In this document: piece after piece, positions 9,476-17,789 of the stretch
How the letters are laid out: each line of letters begins with the position of its first letter
How positions within the stretch are numbered: the first letter of the stretch is position 1
Assembly: GCA_009911365.1 (NCBI GenBank)
Contig: QXXF01000014.1
Span: 56,290-120,289 of the forward strand
Origin: Clostridiales bacterium
GTDB lineage: Bacteria > Bacillota > Clostridia > Peptostreptococcales > Anaerovoracaceae
Direction of reading: 5' to 3'
DNA length: 64,000 nt
The notes under the pieces: generated by a model
What the model was told of the DNA's origin: nothing
Seen by the model: the letters and a program-made list of their open reading frames with translations, nothing else
The model's database searches: none
Made by a program: the position numbers and the translations under genes

Positions 9476-10574
9476 TTAATATACCTCCGTTCTGTAAATA
9501 ACGACTTACAGATGTTGCTGGGATTTTTGTTATTTTTGATATATCACGTATGCTCAAAGACGGGTCTGCCTTTCGGAGCAAGTTGCAAAGTTCTATTTTC
9601 TGTGTTTTACTATCGCAGGGATTTAAGCAAAATTCTTCAAAAACAATTAAATCGGAATTATTTCCAGCTAAAACAATCTTTCTTTTGACGTGTGTACATA
9701 GTTTGCAAATATCGGCAGCACTAATATGAGCCGTTTGTTGTATTGCAAAAGAAAGCGCTTTTGGCGATAGCATATCATAATACTTGCCTAAGTATCTTTG
9801 TAATAATAATTTGCGTTCACTTGTTTCTGGAGTTATGAATGCGATTGTTCGATCAAAACGTCTCCATATGGCTTTGTCTAATAAATCAGGATGGTTGGTT
9901 GCTGCAATAATAATGCTTTGACTTGGCCACGTTTCTAATTCTTTTAGCAAGACATTGACTAATCGTTTTAATTCTCCTAAATCTGAAGCATCATCTCTAC
10001 GTTTGGCAATTGCATCAATCTCATCTAAAAGTAAAATTGATGGAAATGATTTTGCATAATCAAAAATATTTTTAATATTTTGACCTGAACGACCAAGATA
10101 ACTTGAAATAGAAGTAGCTAAGTCCATTGTTACTAAAGGTAGATTTAATTTGTAAGAAAGCCATTTTGCAGAATAGGTCTTTCCTACGCCCGGTTCACCA
10201 ATAAAAAGTAAACTATTTGGTGGAGTAATATCCTCAATAAGTAGTTTCTCGATTTCTGTCCTTTCGAGTATGAAATTGTTTAGTTCCTCCATGGACTCTG
10301 ATGATAATATGGGAGGGTCGATTTCTAAAGGTTCTTCTGCTTTGCAAAGAGTAAAACGAGTTTCTCTATCGATTGGAAGTGGTTGTACATCGGCAGATCT
10401 TATGGCAGAAGCTCCATTTCTGGAGTAAGTTAAAGATTGAGAAATTTCCTGAGCAATATTGGGTTGCTTTTTTTTATATAACTTAACCAACATAGTAGAA
10501 ATTTCTTCAACCAATCTCCGGTCATTATCTAAACATGCCCGTACTAGTTTTGGTACTAATTCATCACTGTTCAT
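9468..10574 (-). CDS. ietA: AAA ATPase, IetA-like
   Basis: About 368 residues. Walker A 'GEPGVGKT' at residues 126-133, Walker B 'ILLLDEIDA' at about 180-188, and an arginine-finger-like 'AIWRRFDRTI' further on mark a classical AAA domain of the FtsH/spastin-like kind. The last 40 residues end in 'DISKITKIPATSVSRYLQ', which looks like a small helix-turn-helix. It is the first gene of a two-gene operon with the subtilase, overlapping it by 8 bases, which suggests coupled translation of the pair. Two adjacent ATGs follow GAGGTG; the second gives the better spacing and was chosen. In IetAS systems the ATPase is thought to control or feed the protease; that is family knowledge. Confidence 0.85.
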   Translation of the reverse strand: MNSDELVPKLVRACLDNDRRLVEEISTMLVKLYKKKQPNIAQEISQSLTYSRNGASAIRSADVQPLPIDRETRFTLCKAEEPLEIDPPILSSESMEELNNFILERTEIEKLLIEDITPPNSLLFIGEPGVGKTYSAKWLSYKLNLPLVTMDLATSISSYLGRSGQNIKNIFDYAKSFPSILLLDEIDAIAKRRDDASDLGELKRLVNVLLKELETWPSQSIIIAATNHPDLLDKAIWRRFDRTIAFITPETSERKLLLQRYLGKYYDMLSPKALSFAIQQTAHISAADICKLCTHVKRKIVLAGNNSDLIVFEEFCLNPCDSKTQKIELCNLLRKADPSLSIRDISKITKIPATSVSRYLQNGGILNE

Positions 10575-10610
10575 CATTTCACCTCATAAATGCTATTTTG
10601 GTACAGATAG

Positions 10611-10639
10611 ATTATACTATAAATACAATGAAAAATCAA
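10611..10639 (-). promoter_or_regulatory. Promoter of the ietAS-like operon
   Basis: On the minus strand TTGATT and a perfect TATAAT are separated by exactly 17 bases, 37 bases before the ATPase start. This is a strong housekeeping-type promoter. Confidence 0.7.
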
Positions 10640-10879
10640 TAAAAATGTTCCAAAACATAAAGAATAACAAAAATGGAACAGCGTCCGAGAGAAAAATCAC
10701 ATAGGAAGTTTAAAACCTATAATGTTAAGAGTTTCTATTCAATTTGATGAGTCCAAGCCATCTAATCATTTATCAAAATACTTATTGAAGTCCTAAGTCC
10801 ACCCAAAAAAATGAAACGCCCACGGCAACCAGCAGTCAGGCAATACATCGGACCGCTGGCACTATTAAATTTTGTCGTT

Positions 10880-12404
10880 AATGAAACAGCCTCCTTTTTT
10901 CGATATTTTTCTCGCCATGTTTCAACTTGGAAAAGGAATTGAATGAATGACGGCAAACGCGTGAACCCCTTGAAAATAAAGGCTTTTTCCGTTTGTCGTT
11001 ATTATACCGTAACGGCATGTTTCCATAACTCTTCGCTTTGGTCATTCTTTCGATCACGGCGGTTTGTTCTTTTCGCTTTGACTTCCCATATTTATAGGCT
11101 TCGCCATAGCTCATGCGCTTTCCGTCTTCCAAGTCGTAGCTTGGTTGCCCGTGAAATTGTAAAAGAAATATTTTTTGGCTTCTTTCTCTTTCGAGGTTTC
11201 CTCCGGCAAATGGTCATAGATTTTTATGATTTCCCTGTCCAGGTCGGTGAACCGGATTTCTTTCAGGTTGGACGGATTCACAAAGGCGTTCGCAAACCTG
11301 AGCAGCACGTTGTTTCCCGTCTCTTTGTCGTTCCCGAATCGGTCCAGTTTCGGATTCAAAAAGTGGTTCCGCAGTCCCGGGACCTTGTTCACCATTTTGC
11401 GCCCCAGGATTCCCAACCTTTGGCCCAAGGATCTTCTTTCGTGGAATGCGTGGTGTTAGTATATAAATGTGGACAGGAAAAGTTGAACAACCTATACTAT
11501 CAAATGAAAGAGCAAAGGAGATGAAGGGCATGGAGAAAAATCAAAAATCTTACACTCCGGAATTTAAACAGCAGATCGTGGATCTGTATAATGCCGGAGG
11601 AACCTCGTATCCACAACCGGAACGTGAATATGGCGTAAATCGGAGTACTATCAGCGGCTGGGTAAAGCAGCTTTCCCCTATCAAGGTATCAGAGGAGGAA
11701 ACGCTCACCCTAAAGGAGCATGAGGCTCTCCATTCTGTACTGAAAAAAGAAGAAACATATCTTCATACTTATCAGAATTCAAAGGAAGCCCGCAGAGCAA
11801 TCTTTGAATACATAGAAGGCTGGTATAACCGTAAGCGGATACATAGCTTCATTGGTTATTTGACACCACAGCAAGAGGTATGCGCCGAAAGCGCACAACG
11901 CCCAGCGGCGAGTAATCCACCGCTCTCTTGAACACGTTGATCGGCGTTTTCACGAAAGGCAATTGGCTTTCCAGCAGCACGTTTCCCATCCGGTACGCTG
12001 CCGTTCCGAGAGATGTCGTTCCTTTCTTTCCGATGAGCATGGTTTTCTTTCCCGTGATGAAATTGGACAAAGCGGAAGCGTCCCTGAAAGTCGCGATTTC
12101 CGCTTGCCTCATCGCATATTCGCTGGCCGCCGCTTTCTGCTTTCTGGTCATCTTGCTCAAGTCGCTCATGTCCACGCTTTCCACGTTGATGGCGTTCATC
12201 ACCTTTTCAATCTCTTCATCGGTTTGAGCTTTCGCAATCCCGGTGATCTGCTCTTCCGACAGTTCGAGGGTTTTCCCGTCCAGCCCGTCCGCAAATCGCT
12301 CGTTCAAAGGTTTGTCCCGGATTATGAAGTGGTAGCTCTGGCAGAGTTCTTCCATGTATCCTGTGAATACCTCTTAGGCGTACAGGACGAAAAATAAGCA
12401 GCAA
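10880..12404 (-). pseudogene. Broken giant phage-type (PLxRFG-like) protein gene
   Basis: Leftward-reading fragments in different frames belong together. The right piece (12355-11900) contains 'LPFVKTPINVFKRAVDYSP', a motif I know from large phage and phage-plasmid internal proteins. After an IS3 remnant, the left piece continues with 'NPKLDRFGNDKETGNN' and 'VNPSNLKEIRFTDLD', then frameshifts near 11125 into 'MSYGEAYKYGKSKR'. Both the insertion and the frameshift destroy the gene. A C-terminal-like piece lies at 1451-1810. The stretch 10640-10880 between this and the ietA promoter shows no gene. Assignment to the large polyvalent protein class is by resemblance only. Confidence 0.55.
11521..11931 (+). 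pseudogene. IS3-family transposase, internally deleted OrfA-OrfB fusion
   Basis: The first part reads as an OrfA helix-turn-helix ('YTPEFKQQIVDLYNAGG', 'VNRSTISGWVKQ'). Shortly after 'EEETLTLKEHEAL' it jumps to the extreme C-terminus of an OrfB integrase ('RAIFEYIEGWYNRKRIHS', 'IGYLTPQQ'). The catalytic DDE core is missing, so it cannot transpose by itself. The reading frame stays open through the deletion and runs on into the phage-gene sequence on the right. The element interrupts the phage-type gene on the opposite strand. Left end probably near 11460. Confidence 0.7.
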
Positions 12405-12436
12405 GCTGTTTTCCTATCACAGACTGCTGCTTAAAC
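12390..12436. repeat. Inverted repeat next to IS200/IS605 end
   Basis: Arms AAGCAGCA and TGCTGCTT surround about 25 bases (12393-12433). It may be a terminator-like structure or part of the element boundary; there is no T-run on either side that settles it. Confidence 0.35.
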
Positions 12437-12438
12437 TA

Positions 12439-12491
12439 CCACCTACTAAAGTAGGTGGAATTGGGCATGAATGCCCAGGACTGAAAGTCCT
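12439..12491. repeat. Three consecutive subterminal hairpins of the IS200/IS605 copy
   Basis: Three perfect hairpins stand almost back to back. CCACCTAC/GTAGGTGG has a TAAA loop (12439-12458), GGGCAT/ATGCCC has a GA loop (12463-12476), and AGGACT/AGTCCT has a GAA loop (12477-12491). Subterminal hairpins are the single-strand recognition sites of Y1 transposases in this family. Confidence 0.7.
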
Positions 12492-12554
12492 TATGTAAGA
12501 CTTAAGTCCTCTGAAAGAACTTAAGCTAAAGTTTACTGGAATCGTGACTGAAAC

Positions 12555-12982
12555 TCACTCTTCCACTTTGAACGCCTCATCCTTCCCATCGTTTCCTTGG
12601 TTCGCGATATAGTTCCGGATGATATCTTCCGTCACGTTCCCCACCGTCGCGCAGAAGTAGCCTCTCGCCCACAAGTGTTGGCCCCAGTACCTCTTCCGCG
12701 GTTCCGGGAATTCTTCCTGTAGCAGCCGTGACGTTCTCCCTTTCAGATACTGCACGATTTTGCTCGGTGCCAGGATTGTCGGGCACGAAACCAGGACACG
12801 CACCTGGTCTTTCCCCACGCTGCCTCACAAAATCGTGATATTTCTCGCCTGGCATCCTTGGCGGATCAACTCCTGCGTCTTTCTTCCGATCCTTCCCGTC
12901 AGGACTCCAGGTCGATATTTTGTGATCCATACCACGTGATATTTGATGTCGTATACCGCATGTCCGTTTGTTTGATATCCAT
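12555..12982 (-). pseudogene. tnpA: IS200/IS605 Y1 transposase TnpA, inactivated
   Basis: The reading 'HAVYDIKYHVVWITKYRPG' and 'TVGNVTEDIIRNYIANQ' identifies TnpA. It is broken three ways. The first codons 'MDIKQT' are out of frame with the rest. An in-frame TGA follows 'ARNITIL'. The HUH motif, normally His-x-His in a 'DHVHLLVS'-like context, reads 'DQVRVLVS', so both metal-binding histidines are lost. The tyrosine helix is still present. This copy can no longer cut DNA. Confidence 0.8.
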
Positions 12983-13173
12983 CCATACTCCTCACCTCTC
13001 TCTTGAGTATGGACCGTTCTCTTCAAGGCTAAAAGCGTATACCTTCTTAAGATGGTGGAGTTAAACCCCGCCTGTGGAGCTTAAAAAATTCCGTAAGAAT
13101 GTATAAATCACTTTCTTTCAACCCGACATAAAGTTGACTGTCCTGATATTCCGCCAAAGGAACCCCTCCTTCC

Positions 13174-15189
13174 TTACAGTTTTTTCACAAACAGACAACG
13201 GATTGCATTCAGCACCGCAAGAATCATAACGCCCACATCCGCAAAAATCGCCAGATACATATTTGCAATGCCCACAGCTCCTAATGCAAGGCAAGCAAAC
13301 TTTACAACAAGTGCCATCGTAATATTCTGATAAACAATCCGCAGACACTTTCTTGAAATCTTGATTGCTTTTGCAATCTTAATCGGGTCATCATCCATCA
13401 ACACAATATCCGCCGCTTCGATTGCCGCATCGGAACCCATTGCCCCCATAGCGATACCAATATCCGCTCTGGAAAGAACCGGGGCGTCATTGATACCGTC
13501 ACCGACAAATGCCAGCTTTGCCTTGCCCAGCTTCACCCGCAGAAGTTCTTCCACTTTTTCAACCTTATCTGCTGGCAGAAGTTCGCTGTAAACCTCGTCA
13601 ATCCCAAGAGAGGAAGCAACCTGATTTGCCACTTTCTTTGCATCACCCGTCAGCATGACAGTCTTATCAACGCCTGCTTTCTTTAATTCCGCAATCGCCG
13701 CTTTAGAATGGGGTTTGATAATATCGGAAATCACGATATGCCCTGCATATTTCCCACCCACTGCCATGTGGATGATCGTTCCGGTCTGGTGGCAGTCCTG
13801 ATACGGGATATTCAGGTGTTTCATCAGTTTATCGTTCCCGGCTGCAACCTCCATGCCATCTACTTTCGCAGTCACGCCATTTCCACTGATTTCCTGTATA
13901 TCCGATACACGGGTTCTGTCAATCTCTTTCCCATATGCCCGCTGCAAGCTCTTGCTGATCGGATGGGAAGACGCACTCTCTGCAAGAGCCGCATACTCCA
14001 ACAATTTTTCATTTCCTATGGTAGAATGGTGAATCCCGTTTACTTCAAAGACCCCTTTTGTCATGGTTCCGGTTTTGTCAAAAACAACATACTTGGTCTG
14101 GGAGAGGATTTCCAGATAGTTGGAACCTTTCACCAGCACGCCCTCCTTGCTTGCGCCTCCAATTCCCGCAAAGAAACTCAATGGAATACTGATTACAAGC
14201 GCACAAGGGCAGCTGATAACGAGGAATGTCAATGCCCGGTAAATCCAGACACCCCAGTCCGCAGACAATCCCATAAAAAGCATACGGACAGCAGGGGGAA
14301 GGAACGCCAGTGCCAAAGCCGCATAGCAGACGGCAGGCGTATATATTTTTGCAAATTTCGAGATAAAATCTTCTGATTTTGATTTGCGAGAACTTGCATT
14401 TTCCACTAAATCCAAAATCTTGGAAACCGTGGATTCCCCAAACTCCTTGGTGGTCTGTATCTTCAATACACCGGTCATGCTGATACATCCGCTGATTACT
14501 TCGTCGCCAACCTTTGCCTCCCTGGGCAGGCTTTCCCCGGTCAATGCGCTGGTATTCAGGCTGGAAGCACCCTCAGCGATAATTCCGTCAATCGGCACTT
14601 TTTCTCCCGGCTGAACAACAATCACGCTGCCAATCCCTACTTCGTCCGGGTCTACCTGCTCTAACTTTCCATTTTTCTCTATATTGGCATAATCAGGCCG
14701 AATATCCATCAGGTTGCTGATATTGCGGCGGCTCTTTCCAACCGCATACCCCTGGAACCACTCCCCAATCTGGTAAAACAGCATGACGGCAATGGCTTCC
14801 AGATACTCGCCATTCTCATAAATAGCCAGTGCCATTGCCCCAATCGTAGCCACTGCCATCAGAAAACTCTCGTCAAATACCTGACGGTTTTTAATGCCTT
14901 TTGCAGCTTTCTTCAGAATGTCATATCCGATAATCAGATAATCAATCAGATAGCACCCAAAACGAAGCCCTCTTCCTGCGGAGGGGAATAAATACCCATC
15001 AACTGTATCAAACATCTCTGCGGAAATAAACTGGAGTACCAGTAAGATTCCGGCGCTGATTAAAATCCGAACCATCATAACCCTTTGCTTTTTTGTCATA
15101 CCGTCTTTACGGCTGCCAACAAAAATAAGAAGAACAGCAGCCATTATGATAACCACTGTAAGCAGTATGCTTATCACTAATTCCTGCAT
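13174..15189 (-). CDS. cadA: Zn/Cd/Pb-type P1B ATPase (metal exporter)
   Basis: 671 residues, a membrane pump that exports divalent heavy metals at the cost of ATP. The ion-binding 'SCPCALVIS' motif (about residue 330), the phosphorylation loop 'DKTGTMTKG' (about 373), the 'TGDAKKVA' and 'GDGINDAPVL' motifs and the C-terminal 'ADVGVMILAVLNAIR' helix, whose Asp is typical of the zinc/cadmium class, are all intact. The usual N-terminal HMA domain is absent; a separate HMA protein is encoded just upstream. The start at 15189 has AGGAG a few bases upstream. Regulation by the divergent ArsR-type gene is likely. Confidence 0.9.
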   Translation of the reverse strand: MQELVISILLTVVIIMAAVLLIFVGSRKDGMTKKQRVMMVRILISAGILLVLQFISAEMFDTVDGYLFPSAGRGLRFGCYLIDYLIIGYDILKKAAKGIKNRQVFDESFLMAVATIGAMALAIYENGEYLEAIAVMLFYQIGEWFQGYAVGKSRRNISNLMDIRPDYANIEKNGKLEQVDPDEVGIGSVIVVQPGEKVPIDGIIAEGASSLNTSALTGESLPREAKVGDEVISGCISMTGVLKIQTTKEFGESTVSKILDLVENASSRKSKSEDFISKFAKIYTPAVCYAALALAFLPPAVRMLFMGLSADWGVWIYRALTFLVISCPCALVISIPLSFFAGIGGASKEGVLVKGSNYLEILSQTKYVVFDKTGTMTKGVFEVNGIHHSTIGNEKLLEYAALAESASSHPISKSLQRAYGKEIDRTRVSDIQEISGNGVTAKVDGMEVAAGNDKLMKHLNIPYQDCHQTGTIIHMAVGGKYAGHIVISDIIKPHSKAAIAELKKAGVDKTVMLTGDAKKVANQVASSLGIDEVYSELLPADKVEKVEELLRVKLGKAKLAFVGDGINDAPVLSRADIGIAMGAMGSDAAIEAADIVLMDDDPIKIAKAIKISRKCLRIVYQNITMALVVKFACLALGAVGIANMYLAIFADVGVMILAVLNAIRCLFVKKL

Positions 15190-15303
15190 AGTAAAACTCC
15201 TTTCAATATATGCTTAATTGTTTAATTATTATTGTTAAAAATGACACCCCTAAATTGCAGCGGCGCATTTTAAGGGTGCCATTCCATCACTTGCTGCTGC
15301 CGC
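15190..15303 (-). promoter_or_regulatory. Leader between HMA gene and metal ATPase
   Basis: The gap contains an imperfect inverted repeat, GGCACCCTTAAA with TTTAGGGGTGTC (about 15244-15284), that could form an attenuator-like hairpin. An AT-rich stretch with an imperfect palindrome follows (15205-15235) and might bind the ArsR-type regulator. Neither role is proven. Confidence 0.3.
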
Positions 15304-15522
15304 TTAAAGGAAAATTTCGCAGTCCGGCTCCACTTTCTTGCAGGCATCCAACACATTCTTCATAACAGCCTTCGGCTCCTGCCCCTCGTCAAATTCCACG
15401 ATCATCTTCTGTGTCATAAAATTGACGGTTGCGCTCTGCACGCCAGCAGTCTTGCGGGCCGCATCCTCCATCAGGTTTGCACAGTTGGCACAGTCTACCT
15501 CGATCTTGTAAGTTTTCTTCAT
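15304..15522 (-). CDS. Heavy-metal-associated (HMA) domain protein
   Basis: 72 residues forming a single ferredoxin-like HMA fold with the metal-binding Cys-x-x-Cys in 'VDCANCANLMEDAA' (residues 10-13 of the protein). Such small proteins carry soft metal ions to P1B pumps; here it effectively supplies the HMA domain that the adjacent ATPase lacks. It is leftward, with the ATPase gene 114 bases downstream, and is divergent from the ArsR gene. Strong ribosome site (GAGGAGG) before the ATG. Confidence 0.85.
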   Translation of the reverse strand: MKKTYKIEVDCANCANLMEDAARKTAGVQSATVNFMTQKMIVEFDEGQEPKAVMKNVLDACKKVEPDCEIFL

Positions 15523-15552
15523 TGTAAAGTCCTCCTCGTTATTTTTAAATTA

Positions 15553-15594
15553 AGTGATTAAGCACTTGTTTAATCACTATGGACGTAGTATAAT
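15553..15594 (+). promoter_or_regulatory. ArsR-type operator overlapping the arsR promoter
   Basis: A palindrome AGTGATTAA-N8-TTTAATCACT (15553-15578) lies between the divergent HMA and arsR-like genes. On the plus strand the right arm overlaps a TTGTTT -35 (15566-15571) placed 17 bases before a perfect TATAAT -10 (15589-15594). The geometry suits repression of both directions by an ArsR-family metal sensor. Confidence 0.65.
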
Positions 15595-15694
15595 ACGGAA
15601 AAAGGCGCACGTCAATATCTCCAAAGCATTCCCTCCCAAAAGGGCGAAAAGTATTTCCATTTGGGCGAAATGCAAACGAAAGAAAGGAAAAAAT

Positions 15695-16063
15695 ATGGAC
15701 AATATGAAATTGCCACATCAGCATGGAGAAGGTCAGCAGACCGCACTAATCCAGAACCAGCTAAACCATGTAGATTATTTTCAAACCGTAGCGGAAATTT
15801 TCAAACAGCTTGGCGATACTACCAGAATACGAATCTTCTGGCTTCTCTGCCATTGTGAGGAATGCGTCCTCACTATTTCAGATATGCTTCATATGTCAAG
15901 TCCAGCAGTGTCATATCATCTCAGACCATTGAAAAACAGCTGTCCGATTGTCTGCCGACGTGAAGGAAAAGAAGTTTACTATCGTGCCGCAGATACGCCA
16001 CAGGGACGTCTGCTGCATCAGATGATTGAGCAAGTTATGGAAATCACCTGCCCTGAATTGTGA
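15695..16063 (+). CDS. ArsR/SmtB-family metal-responsive repressor
   Basis: 122 residues with the ArsR winged helix ('IFKQLGDTTRIRIFWLL'). The metal-site motif 'CHCEECVLTISDML' falls in the helix where ArsR/CadC-type sensors carry Cys ligands, and the recognition helix is 'MSSPAVSYHLRPL'. A His-rich N-terminus ('MKLPHQHGEGQQ') could add ligands. The start at 15695 follows AGAAAGGAAA; the longer upstream frame lacks a ribosome site and covers the operator. It is expected to release its operator when zinc, cadmium or lead binds, turning on the divergent export genes. Confidence 0.88.
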   Translation: MDNMKLPHQHGEGQQTALIQNQLNHVDYFQTVAEIFKQLGDTTRIRIFWLLCHCEECVLTISDMLHMSSPAVSYHLRPLKNSCPIVCRREGKEVYYRAADTPQGRLLHQMIEQVMEITCPEL

Positions 16064-16073
16064 GGTCTGCCCT

Positions 16074-16976
16074 ATGAATGAAGAATTGAGAAAAATACAA
16101 AAAAATGTGGAGAAATTACATCAAGAGGTATCACAGACTCTCATTCCACTTTATCCCGGCATTGAGTTATGCTATCTTACATTTTCAACCAATTCTTTTT
16201 CTGTGCAGCATAAGGCTTTATCACACATGATTCAGATTAACTACTGCAAATCTGGGCAGCTTATGTGGGAGATGAAAAACGGAAACCGTATTTATCTGAA
16301 TCCGGGAGATTTTTCTCTCCATACCATGAAAGCCTGTACGGATTCTGTACTTACCTTTTCAAACAATATGTATCAGGGACTTAGTATTTATATTGATCTG
16401 CCAAAAGCCTCTGAAACTCCACCTGACTTGCTAAAAAACAGCAATATTTTTGAAACTATATTGCCTAAAAAATTTTGCCAAAATGACATTCCTGCCTTTT
16501 TAGCCGGAAATGAACAGACAGAGAGTATCTTTTCTGCATTTTACGACCAGCCTGAAACGCTTATGCTTCAATACCAGAAAATTAAAGTTTTGGAATTGTT
16601 GCTATACCTTACCAAAATGGAATTTACTCCCCAAAACAAATTGGTTGAATATCAATTCGAGCTAACGGAAACTGTCCGAAAGATTCATGACCAGCTTTTG
16701 CAGCACATGGAGCAGAGAATTACCATAGAGGAACTTTCAAGACAATATCTCATCAATCCAACAACTTTGAAAAATGCTTTTAAATCAGTTTATGGAACTT
16801 CCATAGCAGCACATATCAAGGAACATCGAATGCGGCAAGCTGCCCGTATGTTAATAGAATCGAATATGAATATAGCAGAGATTGCACAAGCTGTTGGCTA
16901 TGACAGTCAAAGTAAGTTTTCAACTGCATTTAAAGCATATTTTAAAGTCCTTCCTAGAGAATATCGAAAAAAATAA
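16074..16976 (+). CDS. AraC-family transcriptional regulator
   Basis: About 300 residues. The C-terminal 100 residues hold the two helix-turn-helix units of the AraC family ('TIEELSRQYLINPTTLKNA' and 'NIAEIAQAVGYDSQSKF'). The N-terminal part looks like a cupin-type sensing domain ('GDFSLHTMKACTDS'). Start taken at 16074, 11 bases after the ArsR stop, with GAGG before it; the gene is probably co-transcribed with arsR. Its target is unknown; regulators of this shape often control siderophore or drug-export genes. Confidence 0.8.
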   Translation: MNEELRKIQKNVEKLHQEVSQTLIPLYPGIELCYLTFSTNSFSVQHKALSHMIQINYCKSGQLMWEMKNGNRIYLNPGDFSLHTMKACTDSVLTFSNNMYQGLSIYIDLPKASETPPDLLKNSNIFETILPKKFCQNDIPAFLAGNEQTESIFSAFYDQPETLMLQYQKIKVLELLLYLTKMEFTPQNKLVEYQFELTETVRKIHDQLLQHMEQRITIEELSRQYLINPTTLKNAFKSVYGTSIAAHIKEHRMRQAARMLIESNMNIAEIAQAVGYDSQSKFSTAFKAYFKVLPREYRKK

Positions 16977-17009
16977 AGCCAAGCAAAATATCCGATATGT
17001 GTTCCAGAC

Positions 17010-17330
17010 AGATTGCCTAAGCAACCGGAATGAATTTCACTTGAATGACAAGGAGCAGTATATCCTTGATGAGAAGTTTAAACTGTCCGGCATGAAAAGC
17101 AAATCAGCTTTTATACGGATATGTTTATGACGTGGATTACAGTTTTTTGCGGGAATACAATACGGAGCTTGGACGGATCAGTTCAAGTCTGAACCAGATT
17201 GTAAAGAGGATTAACAGCACAAACCACGTCTATCAGTAAGAGATGGACGAAGTAAAGGAGTTGATGAAACAGGTATGGCAGTCACAAAAATCCATGCTAT
17301 CACGGCAACCGTTGATAAAGCGGTAGCCTA
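17010..17330 (+). pseudogene. MobC-like mobilisation protein remnant
   Basis: The frame 'NEFHLNDKEQYILDEKFKL' matches the ribbon-helix-helix region of MobC relaxosome proteins ('...SGMKSKSAFIRI'). It is broken by a frameshift near 17125, after which another frame gives 'LGRISSSLNQIVKRINSTN', the usual MobC C-terminal motif. A TAA stop then interrupts the last residues, which overlap the relaxase start. This is mobC-relaxase order in a decayed mobilisable element. Confidence 0.6.
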
Positions 17331-17690
17331 CATATGCAACCCGGACAAAACAGACGGAAGCATCTATATTTCTTTCTACGCCTGTGCGCCGGAAACCGCA
17401 GCGATTGACTTCAAATATACCTTAGATCACTGCCGGGAAAACAGCCCCAATAAAGTCCTATCATCTGATACAGGCTTTCGCTCCCGGTGAGGTCATCTTT
17501 GACGAAGCGCACCAGATCGGGAAGGAACTTGCGGACAAGGTTTTAGAGGGGAAATATTCTTATGTTGTCACCACACATATTGATAAAGGTCACGTCCATA
17601 ATCATATCATTTATGGACAACACCATTCACAGCATATGGAAAAGCAAAGGGCAGCTTTCCCACATCTGCAAACAGTGTTGCCCATAGCTC
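17275..17690 (+). pseudogene. Relaxase (MobA/VirD2-type) N-terminal remnant
   Basis: It starts 'MAVTKIHAITATVDKAVAYI', a typical start for Clostridial relaxases (PF03432). It shifts frame near 17455 into 'LIQAFAPGEVIFDEAHQIG' and reaches the three-His metal motif 'HVHNHIIY'. After that the family sequence stops, so most of the gene is gone. It shows that the metal-resistance block was, or still sits in, part of a mobilisable element. Confidence 0.75.
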
Positions 17691-17789
17691 CATAAGACGG
17701 AGAGTTATACACATTGCCCACAATACCGAAGGCGGCGGAATCCCACCCACTCCCTACATTTTATCTCAATATCCTTTTAAGCATAAATA

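Larger units (their letters stand above)
12430..13085 (-). mobile_element. Degenerate IS200/IS605-type insertion sequence
   Basis: The element consists of a dead Y1 transposase gene with a hairpin-rich end at 12439-12491 and a further structured segment ('gatggtggagttaaacccc') near 13050-13080. There is no tnpB partner. Boundaries are approximate because these elements lack terminal inverted repeats and target duplications. Confidence 0.6.

Noticed and set aside
10943-11524. 193-codon plus-strand ORF opposite the broken phage-type gene
   Set aside because: It is a shadow of the minus-strand phage reading, which has clear motifs and supports the other strand.
12439-12491. Short hairpins in a row as a mini CRISPR or attC-like array
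   Set aside because: The repeats differ from each other, there are no equal spacers, and they sit at the end of an IS200/IS605 copy, where such hairpins are expected.
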